In this document: positions 25,489-33,606 of the stretch, one piece after another
Layout of the letters: each line of letters opens with the position of its first letter
Numbering within the stretch: the stretch's first letter is position 1
Assembly: GCA_964528645.1 (NCBI GenBank)
Contig: CAZGSR010000012.1
Location: forward strand, 1 to 63,684
From: UBA5734 sp964528645
GTDB lineage: Bacteria; Bacillota; Clostridia; Saccharofermentanales; UBA5734
Reading direction: 5' to 3'
Length of the DNA stretch: 63,684 nucleotides
Made by a program: the position numbers and the translations under genes
The notes under the pieces: generated by a model
The model's input: only the letters and a program-made list of their open reading frames with translations
What the model was told of the DNA's origin: nothing
The model's database searches: none

Positions 25489-28089
25489 TCAGAGCTTTTC
25501 CAGCGAGGCCTGGCGGGACAGCATCCGTTTCTGGCCGACTTTGCCGAATTCGATCAGAAGGATGGCGTCGCCAGCCACCGGATCGACGCGGATGACCTTG
25601 CCTTCGCCAAAACTGGAATGGCGGACCCGGTCGCCCGGATGGACCGAGGCCGGATCGATCCCTTTCTTGGCCGGACCTGAGGCTGCCGGACTGGTACCAA
25701 TTCCTGGCGTTGGTGCAGGCGAACTGGCAGTCGGGCGTACAGGAACGACTGGAACCGGGCTGCGCCGGTTAGGCGAGGCCGTGACGAAGGGGTTGTCGAT
25801 CTTGGGGGTTCGACCAGGCGCTGCAGGGAAAGCTGGATAGCCCGTTGCATCGGTCTCACCTGCCCGGCCCCGCGTTGCCCCTTCTCCCCTGCCCCAGCCA
25901 GCGGACTCGCCAAACTCGGCACTGCGGTCGCCCCGGCGGGATCCGCCCCGTTCATCCAGATATTCATCGGGGATCTCGCGGATGAAGCGCGACACCATCA
26001 GGCTCTGGGTCTGGCCAAAGACCAGCCGGCTCCGGGCCGTCGTCACATAGAGCTTTTCCCGCGCCCGGGTGATGGCGACATAGGCCAGGCGGCGTTCTTC
26101 TTCGATATCTGATTCACTGGCCATCGAGCGATAGCCCGGGAACAGGCCTTCTTCGGCACCGACCAGGAATACGGCTTTGAATTCGAGCCCTTTGGCGCTG
26201 TGGATCGTCATCAGGCGGACAAAATCCTGCTCACCAGCGTCATTGTCCATTTCAGAGTACAGGGCCGCCCGCTCAAGAAAGGCACTGAGGATGTCGGGCA
26301 GAGTGGTGGCGAGGACCAGATGGTCATCTTCCGCTTCGGGCTGCACCGTCGCATCGGGTCCAGCCAGTTGTTCAATCTGGGTCCTGCGGTTCTGGTCGAA
26401 TTCGACGGCATCCGACAGCAATTCCTTGAGGTTCTCGATCCGGTCCACCGAGTCGGCTTTGCTTTTTTCCTGCTGGTCGAGGATATCCTGGACCAGGCCC
26501 GACTCATTCTCGACCCATTCAATGTATTCCGGAAAATTCATCTCGTCCGACAGCAAGCCCTGGCGCAGTCGTTCGATCAATGCAGCAAACAGCAGCAGGC
26601 GGCCAGAGGTCCGGGACAGTTCCGGAAATTCCTGCGCCCGGGCACAGATATCCAGTTGTGAGACCTGGTGCGCTGCGGCTAGCTGGGCCAGGGTTTCGAG
26701 GGTGGCATCGCCGATGCCACGCCGCGGCACATTGATGATCCGGCCCAGGGACAGGTCGTCTTTCGGGAAGGCGATCAGGCGCAAGTAGGCGAGGACGTCC
26801 TTGATTTCCTTGCGGTCATAGAAACGCATGCCGCCGAAGATCCGGTACGGGACGCCCTCATCGCGCAGGGCTCCTTCCAGATTGCGCGATAGTGCGTTCA
26901 GACGATAGAGAATCGCAACATCGCCATAGCGATACGTCTTGTTCTGGCCGGCCACCAGGCGGCTGATCTCACTGGCAATGAACCGGCTCTCATCGCTGTG
27001 GCTCTCCGCACGCAGGAAGGTGATTTTCTCCCCGGCATGGGCCTCGGTCCAAAGTTTCTTGTTTTTGCGCCCGGCATTGTTGCGGATGACCTCGTTGGCA
27101 GCACCGAGGACATTGCCGGTCGAACGGTAGTTCTGCTCGAGCTTGATCACAGTGCAACCTTTGAAATCCTTTTCAAAATCGAGGATGTTCTGGATGTTGG
27201 CACCGCGAAAGCTGTAGATCGACTGGTCATCATCGCCGACCACACAGAGGTTGCGGTGTCCGGCCGAAAGCATCTGGACCAGCTTGTACTGGGCATGGTT
27301 GGTGTCCTGGTATTCGTCGACGAGGATGTAGCGGAACCGGTTCTGGTACTCAGCCAGGACGTCCGGCTGGCTTTCCATCAGGTGGACAGCCTCGAGCAGG
27401 ATATCATCAAAGTCCATGCTGTTGGACCGCTTCAGCTTGTCCTGGTACAGGCGGTAGACCTCGGCAACCTTGCTGGCGCGGTAATCACTGCCAGCCTCGC
27501 GGGCGAAATCTGCCGGTGTCTGCAGGGCGTTTTTCGCCGAACTGATCTGGCCATGGACAGCGCGCACGGCAAAGGTTTTCTCATCCAGCTTGAGCTCCGC
27601 CAGGCATTGCTTGACAACCTTCTGCTGGTCGTCCGAATCGATGATGGCAAAATTGCGTTCGTAGCCCAGGCGATCGGCGTACCGGCGCAGAATGCGGGCC
27701 AGCATGCTGTGAAAGGTACCGATCCACATGGCAGAGCTGACCGATCCGACCAGCTCTTCGACTCGGGTTTTCATTTCAGCAGCGGCCTTGTTGGTAAAGG
27801 TGATGGCCAGGATGGCCGATGGACTTACTTTTTGCACCTCGACCAGCCAGGCGATCCGGTGGGTGATGACGCGTGTCTTGCCTGATCCTGCACCGGCCAG
27901 GATGAGCAGCGGTCCGTTAACATGCTGGACGGCCCTGGCCTGTTCCGGATTGAGGCCGGCAAGCAAACGTGCTGGATCCACCGCAGCACGTGCGACGGGT
28001 TTGGATGGGGTGCCTGGTTGGCTAACCTGGGCAGTGTAAGATCCAGCCTTCTCAGCCTGGTTGTCCAGGAGCTGGTCAAAAAGGTCCAT
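25489..28089 (-). CDS. pcrA: ATP-dependent DNA helicase PcrA/UvrD
   Basis: An 866-residue superfamily 1A 3'-5' helicase used in repair and replication restart. Helicase motifs: Walker A GAGSGKT (66-72), motif II VDEYQDTNHAQ near 248, motif III GDDDQSIYSFRGA near 275, motif IV EQNYRS, motif V TIHSAKGLEF and motif VI AYVAITRAREKLYV near 670. It is longer than typical PcrA (about 720-760) because of a 40-residue N-terminal extension and a disordered Gly/Arg/Pro/Ser linker (about 705-800) before the C-terminal Tudor-like domain with GDRVRHSSFGEGKVI. The ATG follows GGAGGC. Confidence 0.95.
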   Translation of the reverse strand: MDLFDQLLDNQAEKAGSYTAQVSQPGTPSKPVARAAVDPARLLAGLNPEQARAVQHVNGPLLILAGAGSGKTRVITHRIAWLVEVQKVSPSAILAITFTNKAAAEMKTRVEELVGSVSSAMWIGTFHSMLARILRRYADRLGYERNFAIIDSDDQQKVVKQCLAELKLDEKTFAVRAVHGQISSAKNALQTPADFAREAGSDYRASKVAEVYRLYQDKLKRSNSMDFDDILLEAVHLMESQPDVLAEYQNRFRYILVDEYQDTNHAQYKLVQMLSAGHRNLCVVGDDDQSIYSFRGANIQNILDFEKDFKGCTVIKLEQNYRSTGNVLGAANEVIRNNAGRKNKKLWTEAHAGEKITFLRAESHSDESRFIASEISRLVAGQNKTYRYGDVAILYRLNALSRNLEGALRDEGVPYRIFGGMRFYDRKEIKDVLAYLRLIAFPKDDLSLGRIINVPRRGIGDATLETLAQLAAAHQVSQLDICARAQEFPELSRTSGRLLLFAALIERLRQGLLSDEMNFPEYIEWVENESGLVQDILDQQEKSKADSVDRIENLKELLSDAVEFDQNRRTQIEQLAGPDATVQPEAEDDHLVLATTLPDILSAFLERAALYSEMDNDAGEQDFVRLMTIHSAKGLEFKAVFLVGAEEGLFPGYRSMASESDIEEERRLAYVAITRAREKLYVTTARSRLVFGQTQSLMVSRFIREIPDEYLDERGGSRRGDRSAEFGESAGWGRGEGATRGRAGETDATGYPAFPAAPGRTPKIDNPFVTASPNRRSPVPVVPVRPTASSPAPTPGIGTSPAASGPAKKGIDPASVHPGDRVRHSSFGEGKVIRVDPVAGDAILLIEFGKVGQKRMLSRQASLEKL

Positions 28090-28128
28090 GTTGATTGCCT
28101 CCGAAAAAGGGTGTCCTCTATTCTACCA

Positions 28129-28158
28129 CAAAAAAGAGCCGGCCCCCCGGGCCGGCTC
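28129..28158 (-). terminator. Intrinsic terminator after hpf
   Basis: On the minus strand GAGCCGGCCC and GGGCCGGCTC form a very strong stem followed by TTTTTT. It lies between hpf and pcrA. Confidence 0.9.
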
Positions 28159-28206
28159 TCGCGCAAGGACTGGAATTATCTATGGCAGTAGACGGAAGGT
28201 GGTGGA

Positions 28207-28743
28207 TTAGTAGTTGGGTTCGATCAGACCGTAATGACCATCCTTGCGCTTATAGACCGCACAGACCTTCTCGGTCTCCATATCCAGAAACAGCAAGAAC
28301 GAATGCCCCAGAGTCTCCATCTGGAGGACGGCTTCCTCAGCGTCCATCGGAGCGAGATCAAAGGTTTTCCGGCGGATGATCTGGATCTCGTCTTCGGTTT
28401 CAGCCGGAATCGGCACTTCCGTCAGCAAGTACTCCTTCATGTAGGCATAATCGTGGATTTTTTTCTCCATCCGGGTCTTGTGTTTGCGGAACTGGCCCTC
28501 GAGGACTTCGACCGCTTCATCGAGCGCCGTGAAAATATCATCCGCCGCGCACTCGGCACGGTAATAATGCTTCTGGATTTTCAGGGTCACCTCAATGACT
28601 TTGAGATCACCATCGGGCCGGACCTTGACATTGGCGACAGCGTCGTCACCGAAAAAACGGTTGAATTTGCCAAGTTTCTCTTCGATCCGCTGCTGCAGCT
28701 GGTCACCGACTTTGATACCTTTGCCATGGATGTTTACCTTCAT
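28207..28743 (-). CDS. hpf: Long ribosome hibernation promoting factor
   Basis: A 178-residue protein that binds the 30S subunit and pairs ribosomes into inactive 100S dimers. Residues 1-100 are the HPF/YfiA fold (begins MKVNIHGKGIKVGDQL; YYRAECAADDIFTALDEAVEVLE near 70). Residues about 115-178 are the C-terminal dimerisation domain with IIRRKTFDLAPMDAEEAV and the HSFLLFLD strand. The start at 28743 follows GGGAG at 8 bases. The frame extends 19 codons upstream, but those codons come from a perfect 20-bp tandem repeat and do not match the family. Confidence 0.93.
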   Translation of the reverse strand: MKVNIHGKGIKVGDQLQQRIEEKLGKFNRFFGDDAVANVKVRPDGDLKVIEVTLKIQKHYYRAECAADDIFTALDEAVEVLEGQFRKHKTRMEKKIHDYAYMKEYLLTEVPIPAETEDEIQIIRRKTFDLAPMDAEEAVLQMETLGHSFLLFLDMETEKVCAVYKRKDGHYGLIEPNY

Positions 28744-28756
28744 GTTGACCGCTCCC

Positions 28757-28796
28757 TTCTGATTCATGTTTTTCCATTCTGATTCATGTTTTTCCA
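28757..28796. repeat. Perfect 20-bp tandem duplication upstream of hpf
   Basis: TTCTGATTCATGTTTTTCCA occurs at 28757-28776 and again at 28777-28796 with no mismatch. Each copy carries an ATG on the hpf strand. The unit length is not a multiple of three, so the two ATGs are in different frames. It lies in the hpf 5' leader. Confidence 0.9.
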
Positions 28797-28944
28797 TCAA
28801 CTGAGATTGCTGTGGAAAACAAGCTTGGTTCTAGTTCTATTATATCCCTAACAGGCACCTCCTTTGTACCAATTGTCACCGCGAATGGATCTTGTATCTG
28901 GCAGAAAATCGATCCATGTAGCCCAAATGGGCCCATGCTCAGTC

Positions 28945-29367
28945 TCAGGGGCTGTCTGGATCGAGGGAAAACCGGTTTGGCAGCAACTCATCCAGCACCA
29001 AATGCCGGACGCTGTCTGTTTCTCCTGGCAATGGCTCAGGGCCGGCTGCGCACAGGCAATAAAAATCGGTGCTGGCAAACTCGGCCATGACCTGGCGGCA
29101 AATGCCACAGGGCATGCACGGCTTATCGTCCGTGCAGGCCACCGCCAGGCGCCGGATTGTCCTGGCACCTTCGCTGACAGCCTTGAAAATGGCTGTTCGT
29201 TCAGCACAATTCGTCGCTCCATAGGAAGCGTTTTCGATGTTGCAACCCGTGAAAATCTGGCCGTCGGCTGTTTCCACTGCAGCACCAACAGGAAACTTGG
29301 AATAGGGAACATAGGCGTTTTGGCGGGCTTGGCGGGCCAGGGCAATCAATTCCTGATCAGAAACCAT
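28945..29367 (-). CDS. cdd: Cytidine deaminase
   Basis: A 140-residue zinc enzyme that deaminates cytidine and deoxycytidine in pyrimidine salvage. The zinc site is complete: Cys54-Ala-Glu56 in TNCAERTAIF, and Cys87 and Cys90 in PCGICRQ. The substrate loop GCNIENASYG lies at 41-50. The length is that of homotetrameric Cdd. The start at 29367 is chosen because GGAAGGATCT precedes it and the family begins here; an upstream ATG at 29445 adds 26 unrelated residues. Confidence 0.94.
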   Translation of the reverse strand: MVSDQELIALARQARQNAYVPYSKFPVGAAVETADGQIFTGCNIENASYGATNCAERTAIFKAVSEGARTIRRLAVACTDDKPCMPCGICRQVMAEFASTDFYCLCAAGPEPLPGETDSVRHLVLDELLPNRFSLDPDSP

Positions 29368-29479
29368 GATGAGATCCTTCCCCTGCTGTGATCCATGCCT
29401 GGTGAAGTTTAAACCCTGCCTGGCTGGACACAGGTCGCATGTCATGTTCCTGATTCCATCTTAGCCCTTTTGTGAGACG

Positions 29480-29513
29480 AAAAAAAGGGGCTGCACCAGA
29501 ACGGTGCAGCCCC
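29480..29513 (-). terminator. Intrinsic terminator after gap
   Basis: On the minus strand GGGGCTGCACC and GGTGCAGCCCC form a perfect 11-bp stem followed by TTTTTTT. Confidence 0.92.
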
Positions 29514-29539
29514 TCAGTGAGTACCAGGCTGTAAGTGGA

Positions 29540-30613
29540 TTACAGGCTGCCGTCCTTGCCGGCCATGAAGCGGACGAGGTCGACGACACGGTTGGAGTAG
29601 CCCCATTCGTTGTCGTACCAGGAGACAACCTTGAAGAAGCGCTTTTCGCCCTTGAGATTGTTCTGCAGGGTAGCCAGGGAGTCATAGATCGAAGAACGGT
29701 TGTCATGGATGAAGTCGGTGGAGACGAGTTCTTCATCGGTATAGCCGAGGATGTCCTTCAGGTAGGTCTTGGAGGCTTCCTTGAGCTTGGCATCGATTTC
29801 TTCGATGGAGGTGTCGCGGGCAGCGGTGAAGGTCAGATCGACGACCGAGACGGTCGGGGTCGGGATACGGAAGGACATGCCGGTCATCTTGCCTTTGACC
29901 TGGGGCAGGACTTCACCGACGGCCTTGGCCGCACCGGTGGTGGAAGGGATGATGTTGATCGCCGCAGCACGGCCGCCGCGCCAGTCTTTCTTGGACGGGC
30001 CGTCAACAACCTTCTGGGTGGCGGTGTAGGAATGGATGGTGGTCATCAGGCCCTGCTCAACGCCGATGCCTTCCTTGAGGATGACATGGACCAGCGGAGC
30101 GAGGCAGTTGGTGGTGCAGGAAGCATTGGAGACGATGGCGTGCTTGGCAGAGTCGTATTCGTTCTCATTGACGCCCATGACGATGGTCTTGACGTCACCT
30201 TTGCCAGGAGCAGAGATGATGACTTTCTTGGCACCGGCAGCGAGGTGGCCGGCTGCTGCTGCGGAATCGGTGAACAGGCCGGTGGATTCGATGACATAGT
30301 CAACACCCATCTTGCCCCACGGCAGATCGGCCGGGTTGCGCTGAGCCATGACGCACTGGATCTTGTGGCCATTGACGACGATGACGTCATTTTCGGCGGC
30401 TTCGGGGCTGGATTTGGTGGTGGAGACTTCGTGTTTGAACTTGCCCTGGATGGAGTCGTACTTGATCTGGTATGCGAAGTAATCAGCATCGGTAGAGACG
30501 TCAGCAACTGCGACAACGTCAATTTCCTTGCCCAGCAGGCCCTGGTCACAGAGTGCCTGGAAAACCATGCGGCCGATGCGGCCAAAACCATTGATACCAA
30601 CTTTGATAGCCAT
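29540..30613 (-). CDS. gap: Glyceraldehyde-3-phosphate dehydrogenase
   Basis: A 357-residue glycolytic enzyme oxidising glyceraldehyde-3-phosphate with NAD. NAD-binding GINGFGRIGR is at 6-15, the catalytic Cys166 in SNASCTTNC, and WYDNEWGYSNRVVDL near 335. It is about 20 residues longer than typical (about 335), with an insertion near 65-80 (STTKSSPEAAEND), a variant seen in some anaerobes and protists. It has a near-consensus promoter, a 7-bp hairpin directly before the ribosome site and a strong terminator: a well-expressed single gene. Confidence 0.96.
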   Translation of the reverse strand: MAIKVGINGFGRIGRMVFQALCDQGLLGKEIDVVAVADVSTDADYFAYQIKYDSIQGKFKHEVSTTKSSPEAAENDVIVVNGHKIQCVMAQRNPADLPWGKMGVDYVIESTGLFTDSAAAAGHLAAGAKKVIISAPGKGDVKTIVMGVNENEYDSAKHAIVSNASCTTNCLAPLVHVILKEGIGVEQGLMTTIHSYTATQKVVDGPSKKDWRGGRAAAINIIPSTTGAAKAVGEVLPQVKGKMTGMSFRIPTPTVSVVDLTFTAARDTSIEEIDAKLKEASKTYLKDILGYTDEELVSTDFIHDNRSSIYDSLATLQNNLKGEKRFFKVVSWYDNEWGYSNRVVDLVRFMAGKDGSL

Positions 30614-30630
30614 GTTGTTTCCTCCCGGTA

Positions 30631-30647
30631 ACCCTCGAAACGAGGGT
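30631..30647 (-). promoter_or_regulatory. Hairpin in the gap 5' leader
   Basis: ACCCTCG and CGAGGGT flank a 3-base loop, five bases upstream of the gap Shine-Dalgarno. It may set mRNA stability or ribosome access. No T-run follows, so it is not a terminator. Confidence 0.5.
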
Positions 30648-30670
30648 GATTAAAATTTGCATCGCCTGTC

Positions 30671-30699
30671 ATTTTAGCCTAAAACAGGCCTGATTTCAA
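30671..30699 (-). promoter_or_regulatory. Promoter of gap
   Basis: Minus-strand TTGAAA (30699-30694), 17-base spacer, TAAAAT (30676-30671). Confidence 0.7.
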
Positions 30700-30722
30700 T
30701 TGTAAGAATAGCTAGATGTTGA

Positions 30723-31331
30723 TTAGCCTTTCGCAATCAGGTTGAGCGGTTTGCCAAGTGGCAGGATCACGCGGCCGAATTGATTGTTCAACACAGCGGC
30801 AGCTGAACCATAGAAAGAGAGCAGTGCAATGCCGAATTCTGACCATCCGGCCAGGAGGTGGGTGGCTTCATAAGCAATATTGAATGAGCTTAGAGTCAAA
30901 CCGATAAATAGCAAGTCGATCAGAACAAAGATCGCAAACAGGACCTTGTTGGTTGCAGTTGCGCCAACTGTCATGTATAAGGTGAAAATCAGGTAACCGA
31001 TAAATCCGAAAGCGAGTTGTCGGGGATCTGCAGATGCGGCAAGTTTTTCACCGAAAACACCATTTTGCTCCATCCAGCTCATCCCGATAGCAAACCAGAA
31101 AAATGCATAGCCACCAAAAGCTGTGGCGCCGAAGACGTTGTTCTTTTTTGCGTCACCGAAGCTGGCTACCAGCTGGGCGGCAGCACCCAGGAAAATGGCC
31201 CACGGAATGACCAGGCTGGTACCGGATGTCCAGCCCAGTTTGGCGGACGATGCGACAAGGGTGACCATGGCCAGGCCAAAAAGGCCAAGGGCGGTTGGAT
31301 CGGCGGTCAGGATTTTTCTTTCTTCCATCAT
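30723..31331 (-). CDS. GPR1/FUN34/YaaH family acetate transporter
   Basis: A 202-residue protein with six membrane helices of the acetate uptake family (SatP/AceTr). The N-terminal signature, usually NPAPLGL, appears as ADPTALGLFGLA (10-21). Acidic and small-residue spacing across the helices fits the family. It may import acetate or export it at the end of fermentation. A promoter at 31378-31406 and a cre-like site at 31424-31437 upstream of the -35 suggest carbon-catabolite control. Another short monocarboxylate substrate is possible. Confidence 0.88.
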   Translation of the reverse strand: MMEERKILTADPTALGLFGLAMVTLVASSAKLGWTSGTSLVIPWAIFLGAAAQLVASFGDAKKNNVFGATAFGGYAFFWFAIGMSWMEQNGVFGEKLAASADPRQLAFGFIGYLIFTLYMTVGATATNKVLFAIFVLIDLLFIGLTLSSFNIAYEATHLLAGWSEFGIALLSFYGSAAAVLNNQFGRVILPLGKPLNLIAKG

Positions 31332-31377
31332 GAGTTAATACCTCTGGTTCCTACTGGATTTGTGGCAAAGCCGATTC

Positions 31378-31406
31378 AGTATAACAGGGGTACACAAAGC
31401 CTACAA
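31378..31406 (-). promoter_or_regulatory. Promoter of the acetate transporter
   Basis: Minus-strand TTGTAG (31406-31401), 17-base spacer, TATACT (31383-31378). Confidence 0.55.
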
Positions 31407-31423
31407 TGGCAAAAACATTCATT

Positions 31424-31437
31424 TGCGAACGTTTACG
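31424..31437. promoter_or_regulatory. cre-like CcpA operator upstream of the acetate transporter
   Basis: CGTAAACGTTCGCA (minus strand) matches the catabolite responsive element core TGNAANCGNNNNCA with one mismatch. It lies 18 bases upstream of the -35, a position used for activation in acetate overflow genes of Bacillota. A sister site lies in front of ndh. Confidence 0.4.
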
Positions 31438-31493
31438 ATGTTAAAAATCATAACAAGGACGGACGGCCAGCGGTAGAACAGGATCTGTTCTTA

Positions 31494-32090
31494 TTCCCGT
31501 GAAAAGTCTAATTAGGAGACAGGGGTGGCGCGCGAAGGGTGGTCCCCGGAGTGGAAATTTCACTGATTAGTGCCAGGGGTGGCCGCCGGTCTGGCACCTT
31601 GGATGGAATGTTCCACTTATGGGGTCGGTCCAAAAAAGTGGAACTAATCAAAAGGGTCTTGAAGCCCCTGCAGCAGAGGCTTTTCCAGATCAAGCAAAGA
31701 ACTTCCACTTTAGTGCTCCGACATAGCGGCGGAAATTTCCGCCGCTATGTCGGAGCACTAAAGTGGAACATTTTCGATGAGGCGTCAACCAGCTGCGGCT
31801 GTAAGCTTCACAAGCGCATTCCAGATCTTCCCCAAAAGTGGACCGACCCTAAATTGGGAATTTTCCGCGCAGAGGGCCAGACTTAGCCGTAAGTCTGGCT
31901 CCATTTCGGGAACATTCCGCATGGAGTGCCACCCCTGGCCGCAGGTTCGTTAACTTGGACGGAACATTTTCTCCGAAAGTGTCTCGCTTCTCAGAATGTT
32001 TTGACACGAAGCCATGCAAGAACCATCCATGGTTCCAGGACGGTGAATTGTTGGAGGTATGGTTACATCCTATCATTCCTTTTCACGGAA
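31494..32090. repeat. Palindrome-rich repeat element A
   Basis: A non-coding element of 597 bp between the acetate transporter and ndk, ending in inverted TTCCCGTGAAAAG (31494-31506) and CTTTTCACGGAA (32079-32090). Inside are a 12-bp inverted repeat GCCAGGGGTGGC/GCCACCCCTGGC (31572-31583, 31928-31939), a perfect 66-bp palindrome (31703-31768), a 10-bp hairpin (GCCAGACTTA/TAAGTCTGGC, about 31873-31896), and several GGAANNTTCC or AAGTGGAAC motifs. A second copy, element B, lies inverted at 49556-50150. A GTG-started frame (31539-31886) crosses it, but copy-to-copy differences show no coding bias. No transposase is present. Confidence 0.85.
31703..31768. repeat. Perfect 66-bp palindrome inside element A
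   Basis: The 33 bases starting TTCCACTTTAGTGCTCCGAC at 31703 are followed by their exact reverse complement, with no loop; the centre is AAA|TTT. Element B keeps the inner 46 bp (49939-49984) with a mirror-symmetric mismatch. Confidence 0.95.
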
Positions 32091-32227
32091 ACAAACTGAG
32101 AACCACTAAACAGGATTAGTTGCAGCTGGTCAACTGACTGGCTATCATAGTCCTATTAACCGTTGGAAGTCATGCCAGACCTGGATGCAGATCTTGCACC
32201 TTATTTTCACTCCCTGGAGGCCTGCCC

Positions 32228-32659
32228 GTGCTCAATCTCGACCTTGAAACGCCCGTTGAACAGACCCTGGTCCTGATCAAACCTGACGCGTGTGAGCGCC
32301 ACTTGATCGGGGCGATCCTGGCCCATTATGAGCAGGCAGGTCTGGAGGTCATACAATTGAAAATGCTCCGGCCGGCCAGGGAACGGGTGGCGGAGCATTA
32401 TGCGGAGCATCTGGGGCAACCGTATTATGAGGGCCTGCTGGAGCGGCTGACGGAACATCCGGTTGTCGCCCTGGTCCTGGCGGGACACAATGCAGTCGCT
32501 CGCGTCAGGGAATTGAACGGTGCGACCGATCCGGCCAAGGCAGCGCCAGGAACGGTCCGGGCTCTGTATGCCCTCGACACGCGCCGCAACAGCGTCCACG
32601 CGTCGGACTCAGCGGCCAGTGCATCGAGGGAGATCTCTCTCTGGTTTGGAAAGAATTAA
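32228..32659 (+). CDS. ndk: Nucleoside diphosphate kinase
   Basis: A 143-residue enzyme that equilibrates nucleoside di- and triphosphates through a phosphohistidine. The nucleotide-binding LVLIKPDACER lies at 14-24 and the active-site motif NSVHASDS at 121-128 with catalytic His124. The length is normal for the family. The start is a GTG at 32228 with GGAGG eight bases upstream. The last codons overlap the convergent menA-like gene by 4 bases. Confidence 0.94.
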   Translation: MLNLDLETPVEQTLVLIKPDACERHLIGAILAHYEQAGLEVIQLKMLRPARERVAEHYAEHLGQPYYEGLLERLTEHPVVALVLAGHNAVARVRELNGATDPAKAAPGTVRALYALDTRRNSVHASDSAASASREISLWFGKN

Positions 32660-33555
32660 ATCTGAGTCAGTGCCGTAGCGACAACCAGTGGCAGCATCAG
32701 GAGGAGAAAATTCTGGATGCTCACGGCAAAGGTATCTTTTTTGGTCTGGAGCTGGCGAAATTTGCGGATGTTCTTCTCAACTGGAATAGCAACCAGAAGT
32801 GTAACCAGGATCCACGGGGTCACCAGGCCGAAAGCTGCGAGAACAACCCAGCTCACAAGCGAGGCGTAATACAGCCCGGCAAAGACGTTGAGTGCAGCTG
32901 GCACCCCGATGTAGTGTGGCAACGTCAGGCGGCTGACCATGCGGTCGTGTTCAAGGTCGCAGATGTTATTGGCAAGCATGATGTTGGCAATCGTGGCAAC
33001 CGGGGTGACTGTCACCAGGAACAATATCAGCAGTTCCGGCCAGCGCAGGGCCAGATTGAACATTTGCCAGTCCAGGTGGATGAACACCAGGCTGCCGGAA
33101 GGGGCATTAATCTGGGCGACGAGGAAAGGAATGAAAAATCCCATGAACAGGCCGGAGAAAATCTCCCCGAGAGGCATCCGTGAAAGGGGTGCCGGGCCAA
33201 ACGTGTAGAAAATACCGACTGCGAAACAGGCTGCCCCGGCCAGCAGAATGGTCAAGTCGGTCGAGAATGCCAGTACCAGACCCAGCGCGGTCGCCAGGAT
33301 AAGCAGGGTGACTAGAATCAGAAGCGCTGTCCGGCGTGCAAAAGGCAACGGTTGGCCATTGCTGCGCGTATCGATGAAATTGTTCAGGGCTGTCGTCGCC
33401 ATATCGAATACGAGCATACTGGCAAAAAACACGCCTGTCAGGATCCATTTGATCGTCTGGTAGCGGCTATAGACAAAGGCCAGCCCGAGCAGAAAAGGAA
33501 AAAGGCTGGCAAGTTTGGTCCGGATTTCGACATAGCTGAAAAAACGGTTGAGCAT
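32656..33555 (-). CDS. menA: UbiA-family prenyltransferase, MenA-like
   Basis: A 299-residue protein with about nine membrane helices that attaches a polyprenyl chain to an aromatic ring. The first prenyl diphosphate motif reads ALNNFIDTRSNG near 57-68, a variant of the usual NDxxDxxxD; the second, NNICDLEHDRMV near 195, is more regular. Position third in an operon with a polyprenyl synthase and NDH-2 points to 1,4-dihydroxy-2-naphthoate prenylation for menaquinone, but no other men genes are in the window, so acquisition of precursors cannot be judged. Confidence 0.82.
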   Translation of the reverse strand: MLNRFFSYVEIRTKLASLFPFLLGLAFVYSRYQTIKWILTGVFFASMLVFDMATTALNNFIDTRSNGQPLPFARRTALLILVTLLILATALGLVLAFSTDLTILLAGAACFAVGIFYTFGPAPLSRMPLGEIFSGLFMGFFIPFLVAQINAPSGSLVFIHLDWQMFNLALRWPELLILFLVTVTPVATIANIMLANNICDLEHDRMVSRLTLPHYIGVPAALNVFAGLYYASLVSWVVLAAFGLVTPWILVTLLVAIPVEKNIRKFRQLQTKKDTFAVSIQNFLLLMLPLVVATALTQI

Positions 33556-33606
33556 CGGTTATCCTTTATGAGCATCACGGTTCATCGTTGCGATGAGCAG
33601 GCAGGA

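Noticed and set aside
29504..30631. 375-codon plus-strand frame
   Set aside because: Antisense to gap; its length follows from strong codon bias in gap.
31539..31886. A 115-codon frame similar to the 131-codon frame at 49838-50233, which suggested a new protein family
   Set aside because: Differences between the two copies fall 17/15/10 on codon positions 1/2/3 and the frames run through a perfect palindrome; this is the pattern of a DNA repeat, not of a protein under selection.
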